Shown here one piece after another: positions 24,100 through 37,379 of a DNA stretch of 64,000 bases. Position 1 is the stretch's first letter. Every line of letters begins with the position of its first letter. The notes below the pieces were generated by a model, which searched no databases, was not told the origin of the DNA, and saw nothing but the letters and a program-made list of their open reading frames with translations. Position numbers and translations under genes: made by a program. This DNA is from Irpex lacteus (lineage: Eukaryota; Basidiomycota; Agaricomycetes; Polyporales; Irpicaceae): the NCBI GenBank assembly GCA_001986395.2, contig MQVO02000031.1, positions 62,001-126,000 of the forward strand, written 5' to 3'.

Positions 24100-27000
24100 T
24101 TCGCCACGGGCTACAATGTTTAGCGATCTCTGGAGGAGTTCGATGCCCTAGGGCCCAGCGTCGAATCGAACGGAGCTGATTCTATCCAATGAGCCTCTAA
24201 GCGGATTAGAGTGACGGCATTAAGGGTAGATCGTCCGGGATCGACGCAACGACCAGTCAGCCACGCCGAGACGACAGCGCGATACTGCTCACAGTAGACA
24301 ATGTGAACGACAAGGCATCAGATAGAGCGAGGCGTACTTACCCGGATTCCCTCACCCTAACGATTGCGCACCCACCGTACCGTACCGAGCCACACACCCA
24401 GCCCGACGTTCCGTCGAGTATCTCGAACGCAGCCTGAGGTCTCGAGGCCAACTGCCAAATCAAGGGTTGCGATTGAGGGCGAGGTCGTCGGGCGCGCCCT
24501 GGATATTGCATGACGGCGAGAAAGGAGCATAAGAGGAGAGGCAGCTATCCGCAATAGACGCTACCTCGCGAAGACGAGCGGGGCTGTCGCTCGTCAAGCG
24601 ACTGAGGAAGTGTAGGCCCATTTTCATCTCTTTCTCATGTATTCTCCGGGGGAGTCATCACGAGTCCTATCCGGGGCAGCTCTTGACGGTCGCTTGTTGC
24701 CTTGCGTACATGCATGAGAGAACTCCGCGATTCTTGCGGGCTATACAGTACTCACAGAATCGAAGGCACACGTTGACATGTCCGAGGCTGAGTTTCCGCT
24801 GAGGAAGACTTTCTTTGTTACGTACTCGTACTCTGCGACATGTATCGTCGCGAGTATAGGGCTCCATCGACACTCGGAGGAGTTCATCTAGTCGTATTGA
24901 GCGGTACTTACACTCCTTTCTGGAGTTGCCACATGGTGAGCGAAGTGGGCGAAGGGTCTTTATCGTCGGTTTCAATCGGACGGACCATGATCAGCTGAGA
25001 GGCAACTTCGACAGTAGGCTTCGCGAAGAGCGTTGCTCAAGTGTGCTTGTGTAAATTGTGAGGCCCGTAGCGACCGTTCTGCCTAGTTAGTAAACAAAGC
25101 TTCAGTACTAGCACTCGTGAGCGACATCACCATAAACACACCTGCATACATACGCATTGACATTGCAGCTTGAGGCGAGCCGACCCTACATACCGCAGCT
25201 GACCCACATGACGGTCGTTCGTTAGTTGACGGAGCCCATACCGCCGCTATGTGATCGAAAAAGATCGTCGCGTGCATGCTGGCGTAAACGAGCACTCGAA
25301 AGGCCCGCGCATAGGCTGCAGGTCGTCTATCAGGAAGCGTAAGGGAACAGGGGGGCTTCTTGGGCTGTAATACGGGGTAGGACAGACAAGGAGGCCAAGC
25401 TGACGGGAGCTCGACGTTTTTACGAGATGCGGTGGCTGGCTGGTAACGTGGCAAAGTCGAGATTTCTGAGGCAGCCGAATGACCGCTTGGAACGACGAAC
25501 GGACGCGCTGTACGAAGAAGGAAAAAGAAATGACAGTCGCGTCAATAACTGAGGAGGACCAATACATTTGAGTGACTTACGAGGGGATGTGAGGGGCCTC
25601 GTCAGTTGTGTGTCCGGTATAGTGGGACTTGAGTCCGGCGTTGAGAGGATGAATGTACGTCGGTGCATCGCCGATCTACTGAGACACTGGTAATATGAAT
25701 TCCATCCATCTGAAACAGGGATAACGAGTAAGAACGACCGAATGTGAAGTGGCAGTGCTAGCCCTCACACATGAGTATGATCTCCCAAAGTCGCGTATTG
25801 CTTGGGATATCCGTGTACATGTCTAGTGTGTGATGAGCTTCAGAAAACCTTGCCATGCAACATGGGTAGGCTTCGCGCGTGTGGGTGAGTGCGGTGTAAC
25901 TTGAGCGAGCTTTGAAAGCGCGATAGTGACGGGTGAGACAAGTTTACAGGGAGTTGTACCTTCCTCGAGAGCAGGCTGGCAAGGTGATGAGACGAGGTTA
26001 GGGGACGCAGACAGTGATCTACGCAGGGTATGGCAAGCCACGCTAGATACAGCTGATATGCAGTCAATACGGATAAGTAGGTGACTGATACTTTGATAGT
26101 GCAGAGCGTGAGCGACCAGGTCTCGGATAGAGCGACGGATACTCACCTAGATTCCCTGACCCCATCGACTCTGAATCTACCAAGCCAAACCATACTGGGC
26201 TTTTATCGATCATTCGAGTGCAGCGGGAGACTCGGAGGTCGAGGTATGCCGCCCGGTGATGGTCAGACTGCAGTTACGCAGCGTAGGACTCCTCCAGGCT
26301 TAGGCGGCGCATGGTGTAGCTTGTAGCACGGCGAGAAGGTCGTAGTATTAGGAGAAGCCTTGAAGACGCAGTTCCAATAGGTTATGGATGAGTGGGCTGT
26401 GCACAGTGTTGGCTATGGCTATTGCAAGCATTGGGGAAAGAGAAGTCGAGCTGCTGTCAGAAGAACGGTCAGTCCACAGTCGACACATTGGTGGTGAATG
26501 CACTCACTCTTCCTCATAGCAGATGCATAGCAAACTTGTCGATCCTGCGTAGGTGGGTCGTAGTCATTGGAGGTCGTGGTGGCCGTCGATGAGAGAGTGC
26601 ATCGGACTCCGGACCGAGCGTTCACTGACATCTATCACCTCGACGGACGCGTTTCTCTGCGTACCACCGTCGACCACTTCCCTCAAGCTCTCTACTTTCT
26701 TCTGCGAGCTTTGATCAGTCTGGTGTCTGCCATGGATCGAGCCCGACGACACAGAGGAATGAGTGTGGGCGGCGAGTTAATGTACGCTCACTTGACGCTC
26801 ACTTCCATTTCGTTCAGTGAGTTCGACACGAGCACTGACACGGACTTGTAGGTACAGCAGAGCCATCGTAGCAAGACGCTACCTCGAATATACAGGACGT
26901 GTTCGTGCTCGTAGCCCATGCGCCAAGCCGAGAAAGCTCGAAAGCTTCTCGACACACCACGCTCTTTCGCCCACTGGTCGCCTCATTCACCACACTCATC

Positions 27001-28070
27001 ACGACTTGGGCTCGTCCTTCTCTCCGCCAAGCACGTTGAAGTCACGACAAGGATTGAAAGCACACGATGCAGAGGGTGTATGCGAAGATGAATGAGGTAC
27101 GACACCAAAGGGAAGAGCATGGTACGTTCATCGAATTAATGGCATTCGACGTTGAGACTGAGGTCGTTTGCTATCTCTAGTCAGTAATCCTCGCAACCTG
27201 GCTTGCATAATACAACATACATGTCACCTCGACAACTAGAAACACAGTATGTTGCAGATGCCTCACACGTCCCGTCGTCGACGCGTCGACCACTGTTCTG
27301 TGCACTGCTTTGCGCTCACTCATTCACCCATAGAACAGTCACTCGACCTCGACAACGCGTAGGCCATCTATGAAGTTATAGCCTCTTATTGAGAGTTCTC
27401 GACGAAGACGACGGACGCGAAAGCGAGCTCAGACGTCCGAGACCGGGAGGTCGCAGCTCGTGTAGGACATTAGCGATGGGAAAAGCAAACATGACTGCGG
27501 GTGCGTGGTACTCTGCTCAGCGGTTGAGGCATTCAACGAAGAATTGACAACTGACGGTATTAAATCACGGTCGCTCTACATTCTCATAGGGCGGGAGACC
27601 GCAAACTCATATCTCTACGCGGGGCACTGGTAACAGGACGACGCGAGCGTGACAAGATAAGTAGCCTTGGTACGTTTTCCATTTCTGCTAGTGTTTCCAG
27701 TAAACCCAAATCCACGCATACCCCCACTGACTAATGTTTGTCCTCGTAAAGTGGTCTATTCAGGTTCTCGCGGTTCGCGTTGCACGTTCGACAGCACGTG
27801 TGCCGCTCACTACGCTTCCCGCAGATCAAGCCGGGTCCATTGGCGTTGATGATATAGCCATGGTACAGGAGCCGTACGGCTGTCGCGCGATTTCGAGTCC
27901 GTCGACACGCCTCACTTCTTCCACAGTTGTATTCTGCCAAGTGACCACAACAACAATCCCTATGCGCCACTACTACGCGAAATCAATGGTAGCTTGTAGC
28001 CAACACGAGCCAACACGAGGGTGTTAGCTGGTGTAGGACGATCTGGCTGCTTGGAGCTGGTTGATAGGCT
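24100..28070. repeat. Unit 2 intergenic repeat, distal half
   Basis: Blocks 24.15-24.6, 24.6-25.4, 25.7-26.4 and 26.4-28.0 kb correspond to 6.1-6.5, 6.6-7.4, 7.9-8.65 and 13.06-14.7 kb of unit 1. The unit is shorter than units 1 and 3 because material equivalent to about 4.7-6.0 kb is missing. There is no hAT element. No intact gene is seen. Confidence 0.7.
24155..24440 (-). pseudogene. Degenerate exon pair (unit 2 copy)
   Basis: The splice sites are conserved: a donor just below 24,342 and an acceptor at 24,285. The second block reads YRAVVSAWLTGRCVDPGRS and continues to LIRLEAHWIESAP, aligning with units 1 and 3. The upstream block has a stop in the frame needed for joining. It is probably a decayed exon. 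Confidence 0.32.
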
Positions 28071-28328
28071 CGCAAGTCGCGAGGCAGATACATGTATTGC
28101 ATAAAAACATGTAATACAGGTGGTTCAGCTCAATGAATGCGCAACATCTCCATAAATAACCTGAGCCTCTTGTCCAGTCTCATACAAGTACAAAGGCAAT
28201 ACAGAACATGGAATCAAGTATCGGGTAACCGAAGCAGTCTGTCTTTCGGTACACTTCCAGAACACTAGTCTTGACCCTCATAACCCTCATGACCTCTACT
28301 CTGCAGGCTCCACCACTGGCGCCATTAC
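28071..28328 (-). other. 3' flank of DUF6535 gene copy 2
   Basis: This non-coding flank is conserved with copies 1 and 3. It carries the same CATGTATTGCATAAAAACAT segment as copy 3 and the CATAAATAA word; it is the likely 3' untranslated region. Confidence 0.45.
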
Positions 28329-31300
28329 CTACTCCCTATCATTCCTAGTGACCTCCTGATCTGTGAGAGCACTGCCCACCCCATTCTCAGTAGTGGATCT
28401 GTAAGTTCCATTCAGCTCAGAAGATATTTGTTGTAAATGAATGACTTACCCTTGACCAGATTCTGAACTCTCTCCTGTCTCTGTGTTGTCATGCAGTGCC
28501 ACATAACCTGATGGTGTAGGTGCATTGCTCGCAATTGCCTCAACCTGGTTTGCCCCTTCATTTGGGGCCTGTGAGTGATATTAGAAGGCATGACTGGTAT
28601 GTCAAAGATCATTTATCACTTACATCTGATATCTCATCCTGAGTGTGAACAGGTGCGCTGGCCAGTGCATCAGTGCTACCGCTGACACTGGGCGCAGCTC
28701 CATCTTTGGTCGGAGTGTGAAGTGCTTCAGCCACATCCTTAGCTGCATGAACATCCTGCAAAGAATTTGGTCAGTCTATTAACACTCTCAGGCAAACCAG
28801 TGCAAGGTATACCTCTGTTTCTGTTATCCCCTCATGCACCACCCTCATTCCATCTTCAACTTCCAAGCCTACCAGTCCCTCTCTGGTGTCATAAATCTCC
28901 ATAGTCTTGTCATCTGAAGAGTCCTCCTGATCAGAACCATCAACTCCAGAGCTGGGTACTGGGACATCTTTCCCCTTGACGTCAGATTCAAGTTCAACCG
29001 GAGCCCCCAAGGTCTTGTTCTCTTGCTTTCTTTCCTCTAGTTCCCGGAGATGATACAGCTTATCATCATCTTGTCTGGTGATGAGTCTGCCAAGAGTTTC
29101 CACAAGTTCATCTGCAAAGATGGAGCCATATGCATGGAAATTGTCTTTCCAATCCTCATACCGATAATATCCTCGTCCATGTTCATAGGCCGTGAGATCA
29201 AGACAAGCTTTGACAAGCTTTGTAGCATCGCTAGCTTGCTGTTGATTGTCATGACTTTGTGTAGCATTTTTTGTTTCTTCTCCACTTTGTTCTGTTGGCT
29301 GGCCAGAAGACAGAGACTGAATCTGGAAAATGATAGGAGCAAATAACTCCAGGCACTTCTCTACTCCTGCTGTCTTTGCTTGAAGAAGAAGCAGGAGATA
29401 GATTATGTGGTAGCAGAATTTGATAGACTGAGTCAAATCTTGTGAGCATGTTGAAAGCTGTTCTGTGATGACTGAGGATAGAAGTTCCAAGTCTTGGGGT
29501 TCCAGTGGTTCTGTGAGGTATGAATTAGGAATTTACAAGATCAACTATTGATTCTAGGAAAACTTACTAGGAAGATCATAAGAATATCCGACTACACTTT
29601 GTATCATTTCCTGATCATATTTCCCTTCCCAAGAATCATCTGCAGACATCCAATATGTGATCATCATATTGGCAGACAGCTTGCTCTTCATAGCAAAAGC
29701 AATGAGCTGCTGGAAACTCTTCTCAGCATCCATAGATCGGCCATATGTAGCGTGAGTTCGAATCAAGTGTGAACTACACTCAAGATTATTTCTCAGCCTA
29801 TCTTGTGAGTCCTTGTTTTGAAGCTTAAAATGTTCAGGTGCAGCTATGACCACTGTGCATAGATATTCCACACATGCATCTTGGAACTTCTGTGATGCAT
29901 CTTCAGGCCAAGACCATGAGTTCCAATGAAAGTCTTCATAAAGTCTTTGCTGCAGTTTGGCAAGCTCTGACTGGATAGCTTTAAAGAATGCGGTACCATC
30001 CTTCAGAGTTCTCTTTGGCTTTGCAAGCTCCCAGATCCTAGTCAACACAGTAAGCAGTTTACTTCCATTTTCCCAAACATTTTTCTTGCCCATGGAAGTT
30101 GTGAGCAACAGAACATCCTGAATCATGACATTGGTCACTTTTCCCTCAAAGCAGCTTCTGATAGATGATAGTGTGTCTGAGGAAAGTTTAGGCTCCTGTT
30201 CAGATGCAAAGACTGACAGCACAAGAGTTAATCCATATATTGAGGTAAATGGATCCTGGTCTATTTGAGTTGCAGTGGTGAAATCAGGTCTTCCAAATGA
30301 ACATTGTATACCACTGACATGATCTGCAATGATATTGGACACAGCAGTTCTCGCCTGTGGCCTCAAAGAGTCCAGTGGAGCAAAGCCATCAAATGGCCAC
30401 TCTGGCAGAACACGCTCAGCTGCAGGAAGCATTGGTAGTCGGTGGGAAAAGACTTCAAGGATGAATGTGACTATATCCTTGTAGGGAGGTTTGGGATGGA
30501 TGTACTGCAGGGCCTCTCGGAATGTTGTCTCAAGCATATCATCATTGGCCTGGATGGCATCAACCGATTTGAGAATCTCAACATCAGACGAGGCATCCTT
30601 GACTAGCTGCTCTTCACTGGGCAGTTTCCTCAGCCTCTCCAGGCTGCTGTTGTAGAGCCTAACCATGTAGGCATGCCATTGAATATGAGACAATGTGGGC
30701 AGTGCACTGAGTGCGAGCACTCTGATATGGTGAGAACCCTTCAAAACAGCACTTGCAATTTGAAACGGCAAGGAGGAAGCAAAGCCAACTATTGCTTGCC
30801 CAACTGAGGACAGGATAGACCAGTAAATCAAGTGAAGAGTCGTGGGCATGATCACAAATGACAGCTTTGCAGCAAGGGAGGGCAGTTTATGATGAAGATG
30901 TGCTATGCCAGTCTTGAGAAGAGTGGTACGGTATGGGCAGCGGGGAAGGAAGATGGGAAGAGCAGTAGCTCCAAAGAAGAACATGGCCCAGCCAACAACA
31001 AGTGGGAGGGTGGTATGTCCCACACTCTCATGCACAGAGGAAGCAAAGTAGCAGAGGCCAACAAAGAAGAGGCCAAGCGAGAGCTGGAGTAGGAGGGGAA
31101 GGCATGCAACAATCTCAAAGACCATCCATGCTCGAAGCTGAGGCTCACGGAAGTGGCGGATGCGGAGACGAGCCTGAGGGGAGGGCACATTGACAGCAAG
31201 GAACTCCCGCAGCCACTGCTTCACCAACATCCCGAAGGAGGCGGTCATGAGACTGAGGATGAGGCTAGAGAACCAAAGAACATTGACTCTGATGTCCTCA

Positions 31301-31718
31301 GGAGAGGCTTGGAAAGGAGGAGGCATGGGAGGAGAAATGGAGGTAGCAATCAGCTTGCCATCAGTGAAGTTAAAGCTCATAGTTTGGTTGCCAATGCGCT
31401 CCAGCTGATAGGCCATCATGGCAGTGGGGGAGGGTTGAAGGTTGGGATAGGCAGCGACCAGGAAAGCAGACAGGACAGCAGAGAACAGACCAGCCTGGAT
31501 GCGCAAGAGGTCAGCGAAAAGAATGCAGCATGAGGTGGAGGTGTACTCACAAAGACCAGGAGGGTATCCACGTCATCCTTGCAGCTTTGGACCTTTTCTT
31601 CATCAAATTCACGGACATCCTTCGACATGGCAGCCCATCCGGTGGACTGCCCTGGGTAGGACGTGACCCTCACATCACGGACAGCCTCCGCGCCGGGAGG
31701 GATCTGACCTGAGGGCAT
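28329..31718 (-). CDS. DUF6535 membrane protein, copy 2 (six exons, 1,037 aa)
   Basis: Exons in transcript order are 31,718-31,551, 31,494-29,568, 29,510-28,813, 28,755-28,624, 28,568-28,450 and 28,398-28,329. All introns are GT-AG, phases fit, and the stop is TAG. The first 260 residues match copy 3 at all but about seven positions and include the AGLFSAVLSAFLV signature and four membrane segments. The copy-specific cassette is the shortest of the three, residues 261-349, hydrophobic and without the acidic or polar tract of the other copies. Downstream, KPLEPQDLELLSSVITEQLS begins the exon 3 helical region, and exons 4-6 encode a variable acidic tail (HTQDEISD, ESSESGQG). Function unknown. 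The intact frame with conserved splice phases argues that it is expressed and selected; that is inference. Confidence 0.88.
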
Positions 31719-31720
31719 AC

Positions 31721-32003
31721 TCGGCTCGCAGGAACAACGTCGGCTCAGAGGTGCACGGTCAGCTCAGAGGTGCACGGTCGGCTCAGGTGCAAGGTCGGCT
31801 CAGGTGCAAGGTCAGCTCAAACGCGCACAGTCGGCTCAGGCGCGAAGTCGGCTCACAAGTGCACAGTCGGCTCACGTGAAAAGTCGGCACAAGGGAAGAG
31901 ATCCAAGTATCGGCTCTAGGGTAAGGATCCAGGTATCGGCTCTACGTCCAAGGTCCACGGCGTCGGCTCTAATCCACGAACGAACACGCTGCTCGGTCGG
32001 CTC
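31721..32003 (-). promoter_or_regulatory. TCGGCTC word array upstream of DUF6535 copy 2
   Basis: Eleven exact TCGGCTC words and several near matches (TCAGCTC, TCGGCAC) lie directly upstream of the start codon. The number and spacing differ from copies 1 and 3, as expected for a slippage-prone minisatellite, but the core word is kept. Confidence 0.6.
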
Positions 32004-32795
32004 TATAGCGAGCCTGAGCGAGGAACGCAATCGGGGACGGGAACTCGACTCCTACGGACTCTGCTCCAGGGGAAGGAAATACAAGGAATAGCGCAGTTCA
32101 CGCTCAAGAGGGGGACTGCAGAAAGTGTCAGCAAGTCATCGCACATGCACTAACACTCGAGGGCACTCACCAGACGGTCCGCGCTAACAATGGCTCGAGG
32201 TCGTACGAATATAGACGATGGCACGGCAGGTAACGAACTTTCGAGGTGAGAACGATGGCGCGCGACGGGTTGATCTATGGGTAAGGCTTCCTGGCGAGGG
32301 CGATGGGTAGCTCGTCGAGCTGGGGATGGTGGTGGTTGCGGTTGAAGAGACGGTGGGAGACGATATGCCACACCTACGCCGCATGCCTGTCATTTCCGAG
32401 TTTCGGCGCTTATGATCGTCTCACGTTGGCATCGGTCCGTCGCAGCCTCAGGCCTCAAGACTGAGGCCCGTGAAGTCTCGTAAACATGTACGTGAGCTGT
32501 CTGCCACTTCAGCAGCTATTTGCGAAAGTCACCAGGTATTTACTGTCCCACAGCACACATAGAATTAGGTACATTAGGCAAGACATGCCGGTTCGACATG
32601 GAATCTAACGTCAACAATGTACAACGAGAGAAGACCAGCATCGTTCGATAATACAGGAGACACCCCCGAGCACAAGTAATCGAGCGCAATATCCGACTGC
32701 CAGAACTCAAGGGGGCGTCGAGCGATGAGTCGCAGGTAGTTTTGAACCATGAGTGTCCACGTCGTTCGTAAATTGAGCATTACTTTGAATAGATA
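32004..32795. other. Spacer upstream of DUF6535 copy 2
   Basis: The stretch is homologous to 18.83-19.62 kb. It contains the conserved minus-strand donor with its exon side starting at 32,171, and a proline-rich frame (about 32,171-32,371) shared with copy 1. No independent gene is called. Confidence 0.4.
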
Positions 32796-33500
32796 CTCGC
32801 AGGCGTCAAAAGTCTTGCGAATCGCGCATCGAAGCTCGTCACTATGCGCAGAGACCGGACATGCTCATAAAATCGTCAAAATATTTACATATACTCTAAA
32901 TTATGCTTGAGTCTATTAAGGAACACCTTGAGTCGTAACGGCAATTCGTTCGTGATTAATGTTGTCGCAAAGTACAGCAGTTCAGAGCTCATGTTTTGAT
33001 AGCGGTAATATTATGTACACTGAGTTTGAGGGGCTGAAATATTTATCAGTGGTAGTTTTAGCATTGATTAATAGCTCACTAGAGTGGTGGGGCTCTAGCA
33101 TGCCTGGTACACGATCAGGAATTTTGACAACGCAGCCTTCAACGGGCGGTTTTGGCCTATTAGGCGCCATTTAGGGCAAAAGTCGATACAATGGCGGACA
33201 CATTGCGGCTCGCCTTCTCTATCAAATCTCACAAGATTTCTAGCACATTATATTGAGATGTTTAATATTTTTTTGATGTAATCACCTTGGAGCATAAGCT
33301 CATATTGACGGACCTGGATTTTCTGAGTATGATAGAAGTGGTCGTAACGAACAAAGTATGAGATTAAACTGTGTCGTTTTCGGATAGCTACAATCTAAAC
33401 CATCTCCTTGTACCCTACAAATATTTTGGACTACGTACGACATGTTGTTCTCTCGTAGTTCGCCATCAATACCATTCTCATGACTTTTGACGCCTGCGAG
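32796..33500. mobile_element. MITE-like element, 705 bp, TA target duplication
   Basis: Both ends carry a perfect 19 bp inverted repeat (CTCGCAGGCGTCAAAAGTC) flanked by TA (32,794-32,795 and 33,501-33,502). Unit 1 near 19,620 shows the uninterrupted target. The interior is AT-richer than the surroundings and has no convincing coding frame, so the element is non-autonomous. A TA duplication fits the Tc1/mariner group; this assignment is inferred from the duplication alone. I see no second copy in the window. Confidence 0.82.
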
Positions 33501-33502
33501 TA

Positions 33503-34085
33503 TGTGCGCTCGCGTCCGTACTTTTGAGCTACACAGTCCTCCCAGACGCAGAATATCCCGACTTGCAGATGACCGTAGGTGCCTGCCGAAGATCCTCAGG
33601 ATCCGTGCAACGTGCTCTTCATACGAAGTTAGAGAAGACCAGAGCTCCAGAATACGGTGGTTAACAAGAGATATAGCCCAATCGTGCGTAATTGGGAGCA
33701 GAGGACGGCACTGGGTGATGATGCGCCTTACGGGGGAGGTAGCGGTGAGACGAGAGCAGATGTCAAACGACGGACGGTACGACACAGTGCAGGAAAGTAG
33801 CGCGAAACGAAACCGAGCAGCGTCGAGGTTGGAGTAGCAACCGGTCCCAGACGTCCGTCCGTTGGGGCCTCTAGTAGGCGCGAAGCAAAGCGACATAGAA
33901 CCAGTACTGGAAGCCATGGCGTACAAGTCGTCCTCGAACATAGCGCTCCACAGGGCATCGCTGATCGTCGCATCGTCGATCAGAGGATCCCCTGGTCTTT
34001 CGCATCGTCCGTGCCTGCTTGATAGACGGAGCTCAGACAATAGGGCCATACCTTCTCATAAAAATCGTAAGCACGATTCACCACG
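33503..34085. other. End of spacer between units 2 and 3
   Basis: The stretch is homologous to 19.63-20.16 kb at the end of unit 1, including the shared CTTGATAGACGG and TTCTCATAAAAA-like words near its end. Minus-strand frames of 80-250 codons exist but are interrupted differently in the unit 1 copy, so no gene is called. Confidence 0.5.
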
Positions 34086-36169
34086 TCAGGTGTAAGGCGA
34101 ATCAGACTCACTGACCTCGAAAGACCTGAATCCTGTCATCGACTCCAGTCGTTCCATAGTGCCCAACAGCAATATGCACTCCAAAAATCGCCGAGCAATT
34201 GCGACGATGCAAGAGGCACCGAGCGTACGTGATGCAACATGTACGCGCACTTCGCGACTTGCTGAGCATGGTAGCGAGGACATCGTGGCCATCTAAGCGA
34301 CCTCTGCATTGGCAGTTCAGAGGGGGTGAAGTAGTTCGTCTCGCTTCCACAGGTCTCGCCATAGCTAGCTGGCATGAGGAACATTAGCGGGAAGACGAGA
34401 TTCGAGAGATACTGCTCACCTGAGACACCAAAGCCCGTGCCCACCCCTCTCATACATGCCCTTCGCTTCGCGCATTCAGAAGCCACGTCAAGCAATATCC
34501 CACGCGAAGCTAGTTTTCCTACAGACGACCGACGTGATCGAACGGGCCTATCGACAACATACCGATCCACATGAGCCTGCGTGAAGACTGACTTAGATGA
34601 AGAGTGCTTCCCAGGGGATGTGCGTATCGCGTACGGTATATATCCGGGATACATTCCCGGATGGACTTCCAAGGGCTCGAGTGACGCGGGCGTTTCCTAA
34701 AGACCACCTTCTCGAGGGCTGAAGCTGAGATTATGACGTCGCACGCGTCGATTCGACGGTGGCGAGGAGTGTGAGAATGCACAGCTTGTCGTATGACAGG
34801 GCAAGTAGGATGACAGCCATCGTTGTGGGGTGGCGAGACGTAAATCGAAGGAGGGCAGTTCCAAGAGGGTGCGTAAGCGTGAAAGTTGTTCGCGACGTTG
34901 TGTGCCATCCACAAGGGCTTGTTCCTATCTAAACAGAGGCAGAATTGGATGCCTCGGCATGCGGAATAATCCATGTCCAGGGAACCGCTACGGAATGAGA
35001 CAAGGAGCAGGCGGCCAAGTCAGAGACATACATGGCAGCCGGACACATGAACTACTCACTAGACGTGTGTAATAAGCTTCAACGCACATCGCAGTTCGTC
35101 CATGCTCTTAACTCTACGTAATGTTCTCAGAACGACAAAAGATAGCCTAGGGAACGACTCCCAAATGGCTCGTAGGGATGGAAGAAGCCTGGTGTGATGG
35201 ATGGTGGGGTATAAATGGCGGGGACGAGGATATGATACGTAGCGGGGAGCCGGGTTTGACTGATCGGTGGGTGCTAGGGATGAGGCCGCGCTGAGCAAGG
35301 GGTTGGGAGAGAGGAGGACACAAGACAGGCGTGTTAAAGGAGATCGGTGTGGCTGATCGTTGTTCCGTCGCCTCATATATACATGGCAAAGGCAGTACTC
35401 GCGAGACTTTGAAGACGATGGGCGTAAAACGATCGCGAGTGGGAACGAACGGAGCGAATGGCTGATGCAGACGTCGGCGGGTTACTGGGTCAAGAGGAGA
35501 CTTCTTCCCGGCTCTGGAGAGAATGTGAGCATCGCAAAAGATTACGACGTCTAATTTTCACGCACGTTTGATCTCCTCAACGACTCCTTCTTCTCCTACA
35601 AACGGTGCGATATCTTCCCGAGCAGCCTAGCCGGAGCTCACGCATTCACGGCTGATCGCATCTAGAAGCAGCGTCAGAACTGTTATGACAACGGCGGAGA
35701 ATGTCTGAAGAGGAAGTAGGCCTAGCAATATACGAACAACTTACCAAAACAACCCGATACTTACATCTCCATTCACTCTCTCACTCGAGAAAGGCACGAC
35801 AGCTGAGCACAGCAATGAGATCGTGAGCAGTGCATAGTTGGCAAACATACCACCTACCGCGTCAGAGATGTCCGTGACGAGCATATCCTGCATATCTATG
35901 AGTATGTTTGCGAGGCATAGCTTCCCCGAAAGACGCGGCGAAATGGTGGCGAGCTTCAAGTCACTGGACAGCCCGTTGGCAATCGACTACAGTAGTGCTT
36001 GGCCTCCCTGCGGATGAGCACGATCGGCGGTGAATATCGAGCCACAGATGCCACGGCAACGAGATGTAGTGATTTTGAGATGGCCCAGCTGAAATGCAGC
36101 ATTGCGAGGAGGTGGTGGCTGCGGTGATAGAGGATCGGGCGCTCATGGTCTCTCCTCTCAAGCACGACG

Positions 36170-36177
36170 TGACGTCA
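36170..36177. promoter_or_regulatory. CRE-like palindrome TGACGTCA, position A, unit 3
   Basis: It sits after GAGGTGGTGGCTGCGGTGAT, as in the other units. Confidence 0.4.
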
Positions 36178-37305
36178 CTTTCTTGCAGCCTCCTCGATAT
36201 TGTCTGAGCGTAGTGCATTCACCGTAATTATAGTAAGCTGTATGCTTGTAAACGCGGATTCGCGCGAGTGGACAACTATTCGCTCTTGAAGCTTGAAGCT
36301 TGACGGTTAGGAACCCCTCGCAAGGAATAGATTGTCGCGCCCTGAAGAGTCACAATGGCAATATCCTCTTGCTCATGCTCCCAGCCATGTGTTACACAAA
36401 CCATCATAGGAAGTCCTATTCCAAGCAAACAGCCAGCGTAGACTACGAGCGTACAAGAAAGCCACCTCGCATCTCAGAAACGGTATAAGTAGAAGAAAGT
36501 TCGTCTTCGATGCGAACTCGGGAGTGACTCCTTGTCCTCGCTGAATCCCCAGTGCAGTGTCCGCGAAGGCTCGGGTTAACGCAAGTATGCGTTCACGTGC
36601 ACGGGTTACATCTTGCAGGGTGTAAGTCGGTCGATACGAGCCAGGCCGAAGAAGAAACACGTCATACTCCGATGTACAACCAGATGAAAGCCTATAGCGC
36701 GAGCAGGGGCAATCGAGGACGTCGAAGAGCGAGACAACGTCACAGAAGTGCGTCGACAGCCGCGAGTACAACGGGAAGGAGATGAGTTGGGTGGCTACGC
36801 ATGTCAGAAAAACATGGTAGAGGCAACGACCAGCTAGCTATCCGTCGTAGAAGAAGGATAGGTCGTCCGACGACCGTTTGACAGCCACGGGATTGGTGGG
36901 AGCAGCGGTCCAGAAGCACTCTACGGTGTTGCCTGACAAGGTACAAAGAACGGCCGTCATGTGTTCAAAGTCGCAGATTTCGTTGTGCAGTCCAGCCCGA
37001 GTTATCGTAGTCGTGATCAAGAAATGTAGATTCTTCGTGGAAATTGTCGTACCTGCCTTCAGAAGTAGTTAAACAGAGGACCTAATGCGATGAGCACACC
37101 GAGACGGAGTATATGCAGCTGAACTCACCGAGATCCGCTCCTCGAGCATCGTATGCCCGGCCACTGCCCCCTGACCGATCCATGCGGTTGCAGATAACCG
37201 CTATCCAGGTATCTAGTAGTCGATTAAGATCGCGCGGCGGCGTGAACGAGTGAGGTGAGATGATGGCAATATATGCGTGTGAGTTGATCAGACGAGCGCT
37301 TGTAG

Positions 37306-37379
37306 GCGTGCTCAATTCTGGCCCTCGACGGGCTTGGAAAGCAGCGGTTTCCTGCCAAAATTGCAAGAATTGACCACGC
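37306..37379. mobile_element. 74 bp inverted-repeat insertion with 7-8 bp target duplication
   Basis: The ends GCGTGCTCAATTCT and AGAATTGACCACGC are 14 bp inverted repeats with one mismatch. The flank CTTGTAG occurs on both sides (37,299-37,305 and 37,380-37,386; an eighth base G can also be counted). Unit 2 at about 23,450 has the empty site with one CTTGTAG. It is a very small MITE; the 8 bp reading would fit hAT, the 7 bp reading leaves the family open. Confidence 0.75.

Larger units (their letters stand above)
20166..24100. repeat. Unit 2 intergenic repeat, proximal half
   Basis: The segment 20.2-22.4 kb matches 0.25-2.4, 34.1-36.2 and 49.6-51.7 kb, and 22.4-24.1 kb matches 36.3-38.6 kb. 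Within 20.7-21.1 kb it is nearly identical to 34.7-34.95 kb. A minus-strand frame of 170 codons (20,621-21,130) is shared with unit 3 (34,519-34,974) only because the DNA is nearly identical there, so it gives no evidence of coding. No gene is called. Confidence 0.72.

Noticed and set aside
32959..33174. 71-codon frame inside the 705 bp element
   Set aside because: It is short, has no recognisable motif, and is in an element with the features of a non-autonomous MITE.
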